Of a stretch of 64,000 nucleotides of DNA, positions 1-8,988 are shown one piece after another; position 1 is the first letter of the stretch, and each line of letters starts with the position of its first letter. The DNA comes from Rusavskia elegans. Its lineage: Eukaryota; Ascomycota; Lecanoromycetes; Teloschistales; Teloschistaceae. A program made the translations under genes and the position numbers. The stretch lies in assembly GCA_011316305.1 (NCBI GenBank), contig SAUG01000012.1, forward strand, positions 890,867 through 954,866. The letters are read 5' to 3'. A model generated the notes under the pieces. That model searched no databases. It saw only the letters and a program-made list of their open reading frames with translations, and was not told where the DNA came from.

Positions 1-706
1 CAACTTGTTCATATTATTCTTCCTTCTCTTCAGTATAGCAATCCGAGTTTCCCGCTTGACAATAGAGCTTTGTCTGCCCGATAGTCGTTACCTTGACTGT
101 CGTGTCATTCCTTACCTCGATCTTGAAATCATCCCTTTCCTCTCTAAACAATCCTCCAAGACTCTTTCTTACCATTTCCGGACTCATCTCTTTCGTTCTA
201 TGCGTAAGAAGCGGATCTGTGAACAATCTGGTACAAACGATAACACGGCGGTCGATGTCAAGATTCGCGTTTCTCTGATGAGAAATTTCGCCTGTGGATT
301 TGCGTTCCAATGCTTCCGTTACTCACGAGAGGTATTCTGCCCCTGTACGCCCAGTGTCGAGCGGCGGATGTGGTACTGATGTGAGGGTTGCACGTCCACC
401 AGGCGTTATGCACTTGATCGTGGGTCCATCTAGTAAACGACGCTTATACTTGGTAACTGCGTCGCAACTGGGACAAATAATTTTAATTTAAAAGTTGAGT
501 ATTGAGTCTCCCCGACTGGAATAAGATCTGTGTCAAATCCACATGGTACGAACAGAACTCAATGGAGGAAAAAACATCGGATTATTCATTAGACTGCTAT
601 TATCTACTACCTTTTCCATTCCGACTCACTGTTGGCGTCTCACAGATTATATACTATCGTCTCATCTTGGAACGAAAATCCTCTCCTCCAACGTCCCCGC
701 AACACT
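1..706. other. no gene called, left edge
   Basis: No convincing gene. A minus-strand open frame (14-310) has no ATG at its 5' end, only a TTG, and the plus-strand frames overlap one another without family similarity. It may hold 3' flank of the CHRD gene at 707 and sequence of a gene beyond the edge. Confidence 0.4.
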
Positions 707-1449
707 CTACCCTGGGAATTGTCCGCGCGCCGCTCCCGGCACCGCAAGGCTAGAGTGGACATCCGCGAAGAACCCACTGGGGTTATCCTGGATCTGCTGC
801 ACCCTGAATCCGGTTCCAGTATCCTGACCATTCACCACTAGACCAGTGGTGAAAGGACCTAACGAACATGTTAACGTACAGTTTGTTTCAAAAGAGCAAC
901 GGTTGGATATTACTCACCCTGCAAACACCCAACACTGACTCTCACATCGCCATTTCCCATCGGATTGGGGAACGCCAACCTCGGCGGGCCGTTCCTCCCC
1001 TTCGCACCCTCATGCACATGCGTTGCTGTCTTTGCTGGAGATTGGTATTCACCGCGGAAGCCGGTAAGCTTGATGTTGTAGCAGATTAAATCTAGATCCA
1101 CGTTGATGCCGAAATCGTAGGCGGCTTGGGCACCTGGGAGGCCACCGGTGAAGACGGGGTTGGTGGTGCCATTGACGACCTGGTCGGGGGTGGCGAGGAC
1201 GTGGAAGGTCGAGGTGAATTGGAAGACAGGGTTGCCTGTGTCTGGGCAGACGGGGGGATTTTGTCCGGTTCCTGGTGGGTACTCGTGGAGGACGCCTGTG
1301 CCAGGTGGGTACTCATGGAGGTTTGCTCCTTCCTTTGCTCCTGTGCCAGGGGGGTATTGGATGGACGAGAAGTCTTGTCGTTTGCTGAGCGGAGTTGTTG
1401 ATACGTGTTGCAATGCAGCGAGAGCACATAGGGTGATTGAGGCTTTCAT
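707..1449 (-). CDS. Secreted CHRD-domain protein with YPPGTG repeats
   Basis: Two exons on the minus strand, 1449-918 and 858-707, giving 227 residues. The intron (917-859, 59 nt) has donor GTGAGT, branch-like GTTAAC and acceptor TTAG. Residues 1-19 look like a signal peptide; Lys23-Arg24 is a Kex2-type site. Three copies of YPPGTG follow at residues 32-37, 47-52 and 57-62, the last two preceded by HE. The rest, from about residue 75, resembles a CHRD domain: THVHEG in the middle and FFADVHSSLAVPGAARGQF near the C-terminus, which exists only after splicing, supporting the model. CHRD proteins are extracellular; the molecular role in fungi is not established. An Asn-Gly-Thr sequon lies just before the domain. 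Family call is fairly secure; repeat function is unknown. Confidence 0.85.
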
Positions 1450-1576
1450 CTTGCTGAGGGTGTGGTGATGACAGTAGGGGTCCCAAGATTATCTCTGGAT
1501 TCTTGACTGTTTACTGATCTAAAAGAAATGTGACTGTTGATGTTGCAAGAAGATGATTCTTGAGCGGAGGACTCGC

Positions 1577-1582
1577 TTTATA
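1577..1582 (-). promoter_or_regulatory. TATA-like element of the CHRD gene
   Basis: TATAAA on the minus strand, about 130 nt upstream of the CHRD start codon at 1449. Position and sequence fit a core promoter; no transcript evidence. Confidence 0.4.
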
Positions 1583-2653
1583 TCCGTCTGGAATGCCCAT
1601 TCCCCAGACTTGGCACCATTGGCTAAACCAGTCAGCGTAACCATGGATCGTCATTGCGCGTTCCTCGGAAGCAAGAGCACCGACTGGAGCACACAAGTAA
1701 GGTCAGTACGTCAACGTGGTTGCAAGATAGCTTCTGAGAAGCGGGCCACTTCTGGGCATTTCCTCAGTGCTGTTCGACGCCTTGTAGCAGAGAAGCTAGA
1801 CAGTTAGCCGCCTTCACCCGATAGGGCAAGAATACATGCATCACCAATCAGACCTTAGCTATACAGGTGTCTTCATGGAGCCTGTTGGGCACGGCACCGT
1901 GCGGAAGCATCGAATAATGAGGAGGAGCAGACCCAGACAGATAGATACCTTGGCGCCAAGGTTCGATCGTATTCTGATCGAAGTCTTGAAGGACAATTGA
2001 GGTGCAATCCCAAGGACGCGTGATCCAAAGAGTAAATAGTGGCTGCTGGGCATCCGCATTGGGACCATCGAGCTGCTGCGGATGGCTTGGAATGGGAGGA
2101 ATGGCTTGGAGAGGAACCTTGGCGTGAGGGGAGGTCCGCCCTTGGCATGGAATATCTGGCCAGGCTTTCTTGGCACCAACACTTGCTGAATAGACAAGGA
2201 CGTCAGAGACTCAGGATCGAGCTGGTAGGCGCTGTAAAAGAGAGTAGCTTCTTGTCATGGAACGCCTCGGAACTTGGCAGCGGGCTGTCGGACATTTTGT
2301 CGTCCACCGGGTCGCGGGGGAGTAGGCTAACAAGAAGTACACTCGAGTGAGTGATGATCGGGACGAAGCTCGAAGCTCCAAGCGCTTGTCAATTGGAGGC
2401 GGATGCTCTGTAGACCTGCGGCACATCTCGAGATCTGCCGTTGAGATGCAGCCGGAGGTCCGACCCAGTAAACGCAACTCAATCCATCATCAACTTAGCA
2501 GTAACCAGCCGTCGATGGTGTGGGCTGAGCGCAGCTCTATTACGTATGCTGATCTTTGGCAGTCCACTCAATGGAGCTTGAGAGGGTCGTGTATGGCTGT
2601 TCTGAGCTCTTCGGCAAGGGTAGAACCGGGGTGATGAATAGTTGGTCTATTCT
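1583..2653. other. intergenic, no gene recognised
   Basis: About 1.1 kb between the CHRD gene promoter and the stop of the next minus-strand gene. Several overlapping frames of 60-112 codons exist on both strands, none with recognisable domains or a matching splice model. Confidence 0.4.
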
Positions 2654-3510
2654 TCAGACGAAGCCCGCGAGTCGTCCTCGGATAGACGATTCACTACCTT
2701 CACTAAGAATCTTTGCCCTCTTTCTCGCCCGCCCATTTTCGGTACTCTCGCCCTCACTCGAAGTAGGCGCTTCGTGCTCATTCTCAGTCTCAGCCACATT
2801 GGTGGAGGATTCTTCTTCTTCACTCTCTTGCTCAGCCACCTCTTCATTTTCTTCAACTTGTCTGCCATCATTGTGTTCGACAGTCAGTTTCGATCTATCA
2901 GTGTCTTGACCAGCAACACGACCACTGCCTTCTTTTTCCTCCCCGGCCTCCACAAACACCAAATCCCCCGTCTCCCCCAAGATACTTTGCATGTATTCTT
3001 CCAAAAGTACTCCCGCACACATCAGGGCTGTCTCGTCCATGCTCCTAAAGTCCACTTCCGCCCTGCGCCCCAAGCTCCTCCCGTAGAAGTCCGAAGCGTA
3101 TGCATGGACCGCTTTTAGCAAATCGGAATCTGGTAATTCTTGGCTATCGCTGAGATTCTCATGGGCAAAGTAAACGTCATCCTCCTCATAACGTTCCGGC
3201 GCATGTCGGCGGCGGAAGAGGACATCTTCCGGGGGAACGGCCTTGTGGTGGGTGGAGAGGGTATCCCGATTCTTCGACGCCTGCTGTACAGAGGGTATGA
3301 AGCCGTGGGTGGAGATGCGACCTGATAGCTCTGTTAATCAACCATCTGGATCGGGCGATGCACATGGATATAGAGAGAGTCTAAGGTACCTGCTACAGCA
3401 TCGTATACTGTAATTTGCCGTCTTGGCTTTTCGACCACAGTGTTTTGACTTTGACTTGGAGCAACGGCAGCGGAGGACCTCGAACGGCTCCGCTCGCTGC
3501 GCTTCGGCAT
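2654..3510 (-). CDS. Conserved-looking fungal protein with acidic C-terminal tail
   Basis: Two exons on the minus strand, 3510-3390 and 3321-2654, joined across an intron of 68 nt (donor GTACCT, acceptor CTATCAG), giving 262 residues. The N-terminus is basic and Ser/Arg-rich (MPKRSERSRSRSS). The middle has FRRRHAPERYEEDDVYFA and a compact segment around SMDETALMCAGVLLEE and ILGETGDLVFVE, which looks like a folded helical domain. The last ~90 residues are Glu/Ser-rich and disordered, with a basic RARKRAK patch usable as a nuclear signal. I do not recognise the family; a nuclear chromatin or transcription role is only a guess from composition. It is divergently paired with the CSA-like gene, with 277 bp between start codons. 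Confidence 0.75.
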
Positions 3511-3787
3511 CAGATCATGGTCATGATAGCGGGGTCCAAGAAGTCGGAGCCAGACACTGTTGAGCATCACTATCTGCCCTCACCTCTTCGAACTGGATGT
3601 TCTCAAAGGCACACTATAACGCGCCGAACCTTCACCGAGACTAACCTTATACAGGAATCCAACCTAATATTGAGACGACATGTCGATTCTCGAGCTTCTC
3701 TGCGTCGCATGACAGGCAGTCAATTCACGCTCCGACACAGCTACCTGCCGACCATCGAAATGATTGTGTCTGCCAATACATTGGTGG
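3511..3787. promoter_or_regulatory. Shared divergent promoter region
   Basis: 277 bp between the start codons of the acidic-tailed protein (minus) and the CSA-like WD40 gene (plus). It must contain both 5' leaders and both core promoters. No clear TATA box seen. An ATG at 3680 on the plus strand opens a 10-codon upstream frame ahead of the WD40 gene. Confidence 0.45.
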
Positions 3788-5227
3788 ATGGATTCGCAGC
3801 TCTTTGCTCGTGCCCTGGGCAACATTGGGCCTGAAGCTGTACAACGAACCGAATTATCGAGGAGACTACGTGCCATACAGCCTACGCCCGAAATTGAATT
3901 CGATGGTCGCGGTTCTCAATCAACGACCATTGACAGTGTTCAGAAGGATGGACAACGAGGAGGTATTAAGGATGAGATACGCGCCCATCGAGCCGGGGTA
4001 AACTGTATTGCGATTGATCCGTTTGAGGGACGACAGTAAGCGTTCTTAGGCATCTGCAAGTCAATCAGACTCTGACAACAAAGTCTAATATCTGGCGGCG
4101 CAGAAGCTTCAATTAAGCTATGGGACCTTGCAACCGCTGAGAATTCGCAGCATAAGTTCATCAACCGTCCAACCGCCGTTGTCGAGAAATCCCCTTCGTC
4201 ACATCAGTATGGCATTAACCATCTATGCTTTTATCCTTTCGACTCTTTGGCTTTTATTTCTTCCTCGTATGACCATAAATTGAAGGTCTATTCCAGGGAG
4301 AATATGACCGCGTCCGCAACATTCGACCTCGAGTCTGTCATCTACTCTCACTCTCTCTCGCCAATCGCCAATCACTTGCTCGTCGCATGCGCAACCCAGC
4401 ATGCGGCAGTCAGGCTTGTGGATCTGCGATCCGGTGCAAGTACGCATTCTCTTGCAGGGCATCAGCGCGCCGTTCTCTCCGTTGCATGGAGTCCTCACGA
4501 AGAGTATATCCTTGCTAGCGGGAGCTCCGACGGGACGGCCAGATTGTGGGACATACGTCGAAGTTCGAACAGCTTGGGAGTACTGGATCTTGAGGATTCG
4601 GTTGGTATTTTGGGAGAAGACGGACTTGGCAAGAACGCGCGGGACCGTAATCATGGCAAAGCACACACGGATGCGGTCAACGGTGTTGTTTGGACTGATG
4701 ACGGAAAGTATCTCGTGACGGCTGGCCATGATGAGCGTGTCCGGGTTTGGGATATGTCCACTGGCGCCAATGCTTTATCCCACTTTGGCCCAATCATCAA
4801 GAACAACCATCTTTCGACCCTGCTGCCTTTGCTTGCACCCAGCAATGCCTTGGAGCCGGGAAAACAGGTCATGTTCTACCCGAACCCGAAGGAAATTCTA
4901 ATGTTCGATCTTTTCGGTGGATCCCTGCTCAAGCGGTTTCGCATCCCAGGTGTGGCTGCTGCACCCATTCGAGGTAGTGCAGCGCAGGGCAATTTTCGTA
5001 ATCGGACAACATCCCTCGCGTGGAGAGCTGGGGATGTTGGGTTGTATTCAGCCCATTCAGACGGTGTCATTCGAGTCTGGCTTCCGGTAACACCAGAAGA
5101 CGTGGATGCCGACAAAGACGAGGCTCAAGAAGCCAATGGTGACGAGGATGAAAGTCGCAAGAGGAAGCGAGATGCTCTGGAAGAAATCTTCAGGGACCTG
5201 ACGAGGCAAAAAATTACTTTCACATGA
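3788..5227 (+). CDS. CSA/ERCC8-like WD40 DNA-repair protein
   Basis: Exons 3788-4035 and 4084-5227 (intron 48 nt, GTAAGC..AAAG) give 463 residues. The start MDSQLFARALGNIGPEAVQR was chosen because it begins the same-frame N-terminal helix seen before the first blade in Cockayne syndrome A proteins. WD40 blades include LISGGAEASIKLWDL, FISSSYDHKLKVY, ASGSSDGTARLWDIR, TAGHDERVRVWDM and YSAHSDGVIRVW. The insertion between two blades (NSLGVLDLEDSVG up to AHTDAVNGVVW) and the NNHLSTLLPLL stretch after TGANALSHFGP are typical of CSA. The family acts as substrate receptor of a CUL4-DDB1 ubiquitin ligase in transcription-coupled repair; the WDIR motif suits DDB1 docking. The C-terminal tail is acidic then basic (SRKRKRD). 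Its stop lies 46 bp from the stop of the convergent CobW gene. Confidence 0.85.
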
Positions 5228-5273
5228 CCAGATTTGGAAATTCCTGGATCCTATAAGTCCTGTCCTTCTCACC

Positions 5274-6404
5274 TCAAATGACTCTGCTAACCATCAAGAA
5301 TCCCCCCTCATCCTCTTGCTCGATCATGCCTCCCTTTTCGAGACGACTTTTCCATTTGGAGGCTTCTCCACGTGCCAAGACTATTGTCATCCTCAATATC
5401 GTCTCATGCGTATTGGACACAGCTGCTGCGGTCGTCGACGAGGCGACACCGATGGGAGCTGGTAGAGTCGCGTCGCTATACGTGAAGGTCCAGCGCCCAA
5501 AGGCCCAATTGAGAATGTACATGGCGATTCCGGGCAGGGATCCGGCCGATTCGTCAACATCTCCGCTAGACGATGCCATGGGATGCGACGCTGAAACCAT
5601 GGCTTTGATGCGATAGACTTCGTCTTTCGGAGCCGACAGAAGGAACGTCTCCAATGAGTCAAGGTTCACGCTTTTTGGTTTGTCGCCTTCAGACACTAGG
5701 TTGACGGACAAAACCTCAACCTCGGCCTCGTGATCCTCGGAGTGCTCGTGCGTTGGCTTGTCCTTCGCGTAGCCACCGTTGACAGAGTCGCCGTCTTTGG
5801 CCAAGGCCGAATCCAAGCCAAGAAGCAAGCTTTGGTCTACCCTGCCTTTGTCTGACTTAACGTTCGCTATATGCAGTTCCAGGTCGCCGACTCGGTCCAA
5901 ACAGTCGTCGTATCTTCGTTCATCGACAGACTCCCATTTGTTGAAGACAATCAAATCGGTGTACTTCTGCTGCATTTTAGCGGTGTACGAGGTATCTTCA
6001 TATCCTTTCCAATTCTCCACATCGATGACCACGACGACTCCATCCAGGACGTAATTTCCAGTCTCACGACCGAGCCGATTTATTTCCATAGCCAAGGTTG
6101 CAGGGAAAGCACTACCCGAGGTCTCGATGATGATACGGTCCGGTCCGACATCTTTGAGCAGAGACTCAAGAGCATCTCCAAGCTGTCCCACAAGGTTACA
6201 GCAAATGCACCCGTTCAGCAATTCCTGCACTCCAGATATCGCTGCCGAGGAAGCCAACTGCGAGTCGATGGCAACGTCACCGAATTCGTTCTTGAGTAGG
6301 GCGATCTTGTAGGTATGAGGTAGCTGAGGAATCAAATTCAAAATGAGCGTCGTTTTGCCCGAACCCAGAAAACCTGTGACGATTGTGATTGGGGTTGGCG
6401 CCAT
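5274..6404 (-). CDS. CobW/COG0523-family metallochaperone GTPase
   Basis: Single exon, 376 residues. G-loop GFLGSGKT at residues 11-18, family signature CICC at 66-69 (metal-binding CxCC), Walker-B-like IIIETSG and VVVVIDVE, and a guanine-specificity motif FNKWE in place of NKxD. After about residue 200 there is a loop with THEHSEDHEAE, a His/Glu-rich patch often seen as extra metal ligands in this family. The C-terminal CobW_C domain is recognisable around YILNWAFGRWTFTYSD. Family members deliver zinc, cobalt or other metals to client proteins; the metal here cannot be told from sequence. No presequence, so probably cytosolic. Convergent with the CSA-like gene. Confidence 0.85.
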   Translation of the reverse strand: MAPTPITIVTGFLGSGKTTLILNLIPQLPHTYKIALLKNEFGDVAIDSQLASSAAISGVQELLNGCICCNLVGQLGDALESLLKDVGPDRIIIETSGSAFPATLAMEINRLGRETGNYVLDGVVVVIDVENWKGYEDTSYTAKMQQKYTDLIVFNKWESVDERRYDDCLDRVGDLELHIANVKSDKGRVDQSLLLGLDSALAKDGDSVNGGYAKDKPTHEHSEDHEAEVEVLSVNLVSEGDKPKSVNLDSLETFLLSAPKDEVYRIKAMVSASHPMASSSGDVDESAGSLPGIAMYILNWAFGRWTFTYSDATLPAPIGVASSTTAAAVSNTHETILRMTIVLARGEASKWKSRLEKGGMIEQEDEGGFLMVSRVI

Positions 6405-6832
6405 TCCGGTCTTATGGACACCAAATTCGAGTGGTCGAAATGGTTATCAATGAATCTGCTTTCAAGATGCTCTTCACTGCTACGCCTCGAATGTGCAGGC
6501 CAAGCTGCGTGAATGCTTATTGACCAATTAACGAATTCAGAAACGCTCGTTGCCTAGAGTACTATGAAGGGGTGTTGGACTCACGAAGCGCTTGACGTAC
6601 GTCATGTGGGGGTTGGATGCGGAAGCTGCGTCCTCCACCGTAAACACACCTTTTTAAGGAGCACCTCACAAGATCTTTCTTCTTCCATCGGCACACCCAC
6701 TTGAGATCCTCTTCCACACAAAAATATCCATAACCTTTGCACAGTAAGCTATCCTCCGATTTTCCACAAATTCTCGCCATGAACGAGCCTAATCAGTGGG
6801 AGCAGGAATAAAGACTTCAAACCACCTTCATT
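6405..6832. promoter_or_regulatory. Divergent intergenic region, CobW and Gly-rich gene
   Basis: 428 bp between two start codons facing away from each other; expected to hold both promoters. A minus-strand frame (6562-6780, 72 codons) is short, lacks similarity and is better read as leader sequence. Confidence 0.35.
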
Positions 6833-7266
6833 ATGGATTCTCTTAAGAGCATGATGGGTGGCGGCGGCGGAGGTGAGAACAAGCCCGTGGAAGGACAGAC
6901 TGGCGAGCAGCAGGCCTCAAGCGGCGGAGGTTTCATGGACAAGATCAACTCAATGGCTGGCGGAGGGAAAGAGAGCGAGGCCAAGGAGGATTACCTCGAC
7001 AAAGGTGGGGCTGTCCACCTCGAAGGAACAGAACTCCTCTGACTCTGGTGACCACCCTTAGGCATCGACATGTTCCAGGAGAAGGTCATGGGTGCAGGTC
7101 CGCAGGATAACGAGTCAGCTATCGAGCAGGCAAAAGACGAGCAGATGTCCGACTTTATCCGTGGCAAGGTAACGACCAGGTTGCCAAGTGCTTGCGAACC
7201 TTCGCTAACACTCTGCAGTACAAGAGTCAAACTGGAACCGACTTCCCCATCAAGGACAAAGAATGA
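6833..7266 (+). CDS. Small glycine-rich fungal protein
   Basis: Three exons, 6833-7004, 7062-7168 and 7219-7266, giving 108 residues (introns 57 and 50 nt; donors GTGGGG and GTAACG, acceptors CTTAG and CTGCAG). The N-terminus has two glycine runs within MDSLKSMMGGGGGG and FMDKINSMAGGGK. It is followed by DKGIDMFQEKVMGAGPQDNESAIEQAKDEQMSDF-type amphipathic helix and a YKSQTGTDFPIKDKE tail. This layout matches a small conserved protein of filamentous fungi that is often induced by stress; I know of no biochemical function. Phases at both introns agree, and the C-terminal tail appears only after splicing. Convergent with the GST kappa gene, 140 bp apart. Confidence 0.8.
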
Positions 7267-7406
7267 GTGGCCCACGATGACGACCCTGCAGCTTTGACAG
7301 CGGAACGCTTTTGTTTAGAGTCGCTGGGAGTGTGACCAGTCAAGCTGGGAATGGGCAACATACTGTCGACTTGCTTCGACTGTCAGTTACCTAGAACACT
7401 CATAGC

Positions 7407-8400
7407 CTACAGCATTGACCGCCATCCATCTCCTCCGGTGCCACCTGACTCGGGCTTCTCCAGACCGAGGTGCTTGGCGACTGCTGCAATGTTGTCAAAC
7501 CCCCAGAAGTGATCCACTTCCCCTTCTGCATTCCTTGCTGCATCTAGTCAGTATTCATCTCATGACGCGAAATTCGAAGAGACGGCCCACCGATAGCCCA
7601 TGGCAACCCAAAACTACCCTTGGAAATCACTTCTTCCGTTCTTGCTGTGAGCTTCCCTTTCACCTCGTCACTTGTGCTCTGCAGACATAGTCAGCTCCAG
7701 CATCAATTGCTACCTTGCATGTGATACCTGTCGCATGATTTCCTGTGCTTGGTCCTTCCCGTGTACATTCTCCAAAAGTGCCGAAAGGCATGCTTGCTCA
7801 TGAACCGGTTGGTGGCCCACAAAAGAGGCCTGATAGATGGTATCAAATGTCTCAGCAAGCCTTTGAGGGAAAAGCACGTCGACGGCGGTTAGCACCCGCT
7901 GTACCTACACCCAAGTCAATAAGGGTCAGTGATCAGTTCTAATTGTGAACACCTACAGGTAGTGTATTCGCCGGAAACCCAGGCGGGGTGGTCTCTTTCA
8001 TCGGTACGTCGAACAGCCGCGCCCAGCGAAGGCGTTCGTGGTTCATGTACGCTCCTTTATCTGCGAAATGGTCAACGGATAAGACGCAGTGAGAAATTAG
8101 GAGGCGGACTCTTGATCTTGATGGGAGGCGTGTTGTTGCATGCTTTCATGATGCCGCCAAGGAAGACAGGGACGTATTCTATCTCGCATTTGGCGAAGAC
8201 CGGAGAATGCTGGCATCGTCGATTAGATGATTATTGTGTTAAACGATGAATGATGTGCGAAAGAGAGTGTGGTATTGTAATTGTTAGTGTGGACAAGCCC
8301 AATCGAGCAAAATATTGCAGCTTACTCTGATTACATGATATGCCAGATAGGCAAAAGGAGAGACAATGTCCAGGTAGAGAACAAGCTTCGGCTGAGGCAT
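7407..8400 (-). CDS. Kappa-class glutathione S-transferase (DsbA fold)
   Basis: Six exons on the minus strand: 8400-8326, 8209-8110, 8060-7957, 7898-7728, 7678-7591 and 7537-7407, giving 222 residues, the usual kappa GST length. All introns are short; the second (8109-8061, 49 nt) has an unusual GTCCGC donor. The N-terminus reads LYLDIVSPFAYLA, the thioredoxin-fold start with the glutathione-activating Ser14 in SPF. PVFLGGIMKACNNTPP, HERLRWARLFDVP and ISKGSFGLPWAI are family hallmarks, and EGEVDHFWGFDNI forms the end of the fold. Members conjugate glutathione or act as 2-hydroxychromene-2-carboxylate isomerases, often in mitochondria or peroxisomes. No targeting signal is obvious; the last residues are WRSML. 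Confidence 0.87.
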
Positions 8401-8988
8401 GATATGAGTGTTTCTTCCAGTACTGAATTATCTCGAAAAGTCCAAGATGGAAGGAATGAAATCAAGGTCTGGAGAAAGATACTTTATAGCTGTGAAGGAT
8501 CTCCGCATCCTCTCTGGCCCGAGGCTATTCTGTTCGAGTTTCCATGCCGCCTTCATTGACTGATCCATTGGGGTTTGCGCATGGGTTCTTCTTCTCCATA
8601 GATACAACATGGCTTCTAGAGGCCACCGTACCTTATCATCATCCAGTCCATTGGCTTCTGCTATATATGAGAGATTGGAGAGTTTGAAATTCGGTCCTTG
8701 CTAATTTTGCGCATGTTCGGAGATTATTCAACCCTGATGATCCTAGTGGCGATCATCTCCATTCGAGATCTAGCCCCTGGTCAAAACCCCCAATATGCTG
8801 TTTCCGTGCTCTCCTTTCTTTCGCACGACTTCACAAAGTCTTGAACCTGGCATCGAACAGCTCGTTACGAACAATCACCTACTTCTCACCATGCGATTGC
8901 AATACACGCAAATATAAAGAAATCCACTAGAATCCCGTTCCCGTGGAGCTCTGCCTTTCACACACCCGCACATCTCTGAACGTTAAGC
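8401..8988. promoter_or_regulatory. Divergent promoter region, GST kappa and ArfGAP
   Basis: 588 bp between divergent starts. A minus-strand TATAAA (8488-8483) sits about 85 nt upstream of the GST start. The stretch before the ArfGAP start is pyrimidine-rich, consistent with a leader. Confidence 0.4.

Noticed and set aside
14..310. 98-codon minus-strand frame at the left edge
   Set aside because: Its 5' end is TTG, not ATG, no domain is recognised and no splice extension was found; could be a fragment but not supportable.
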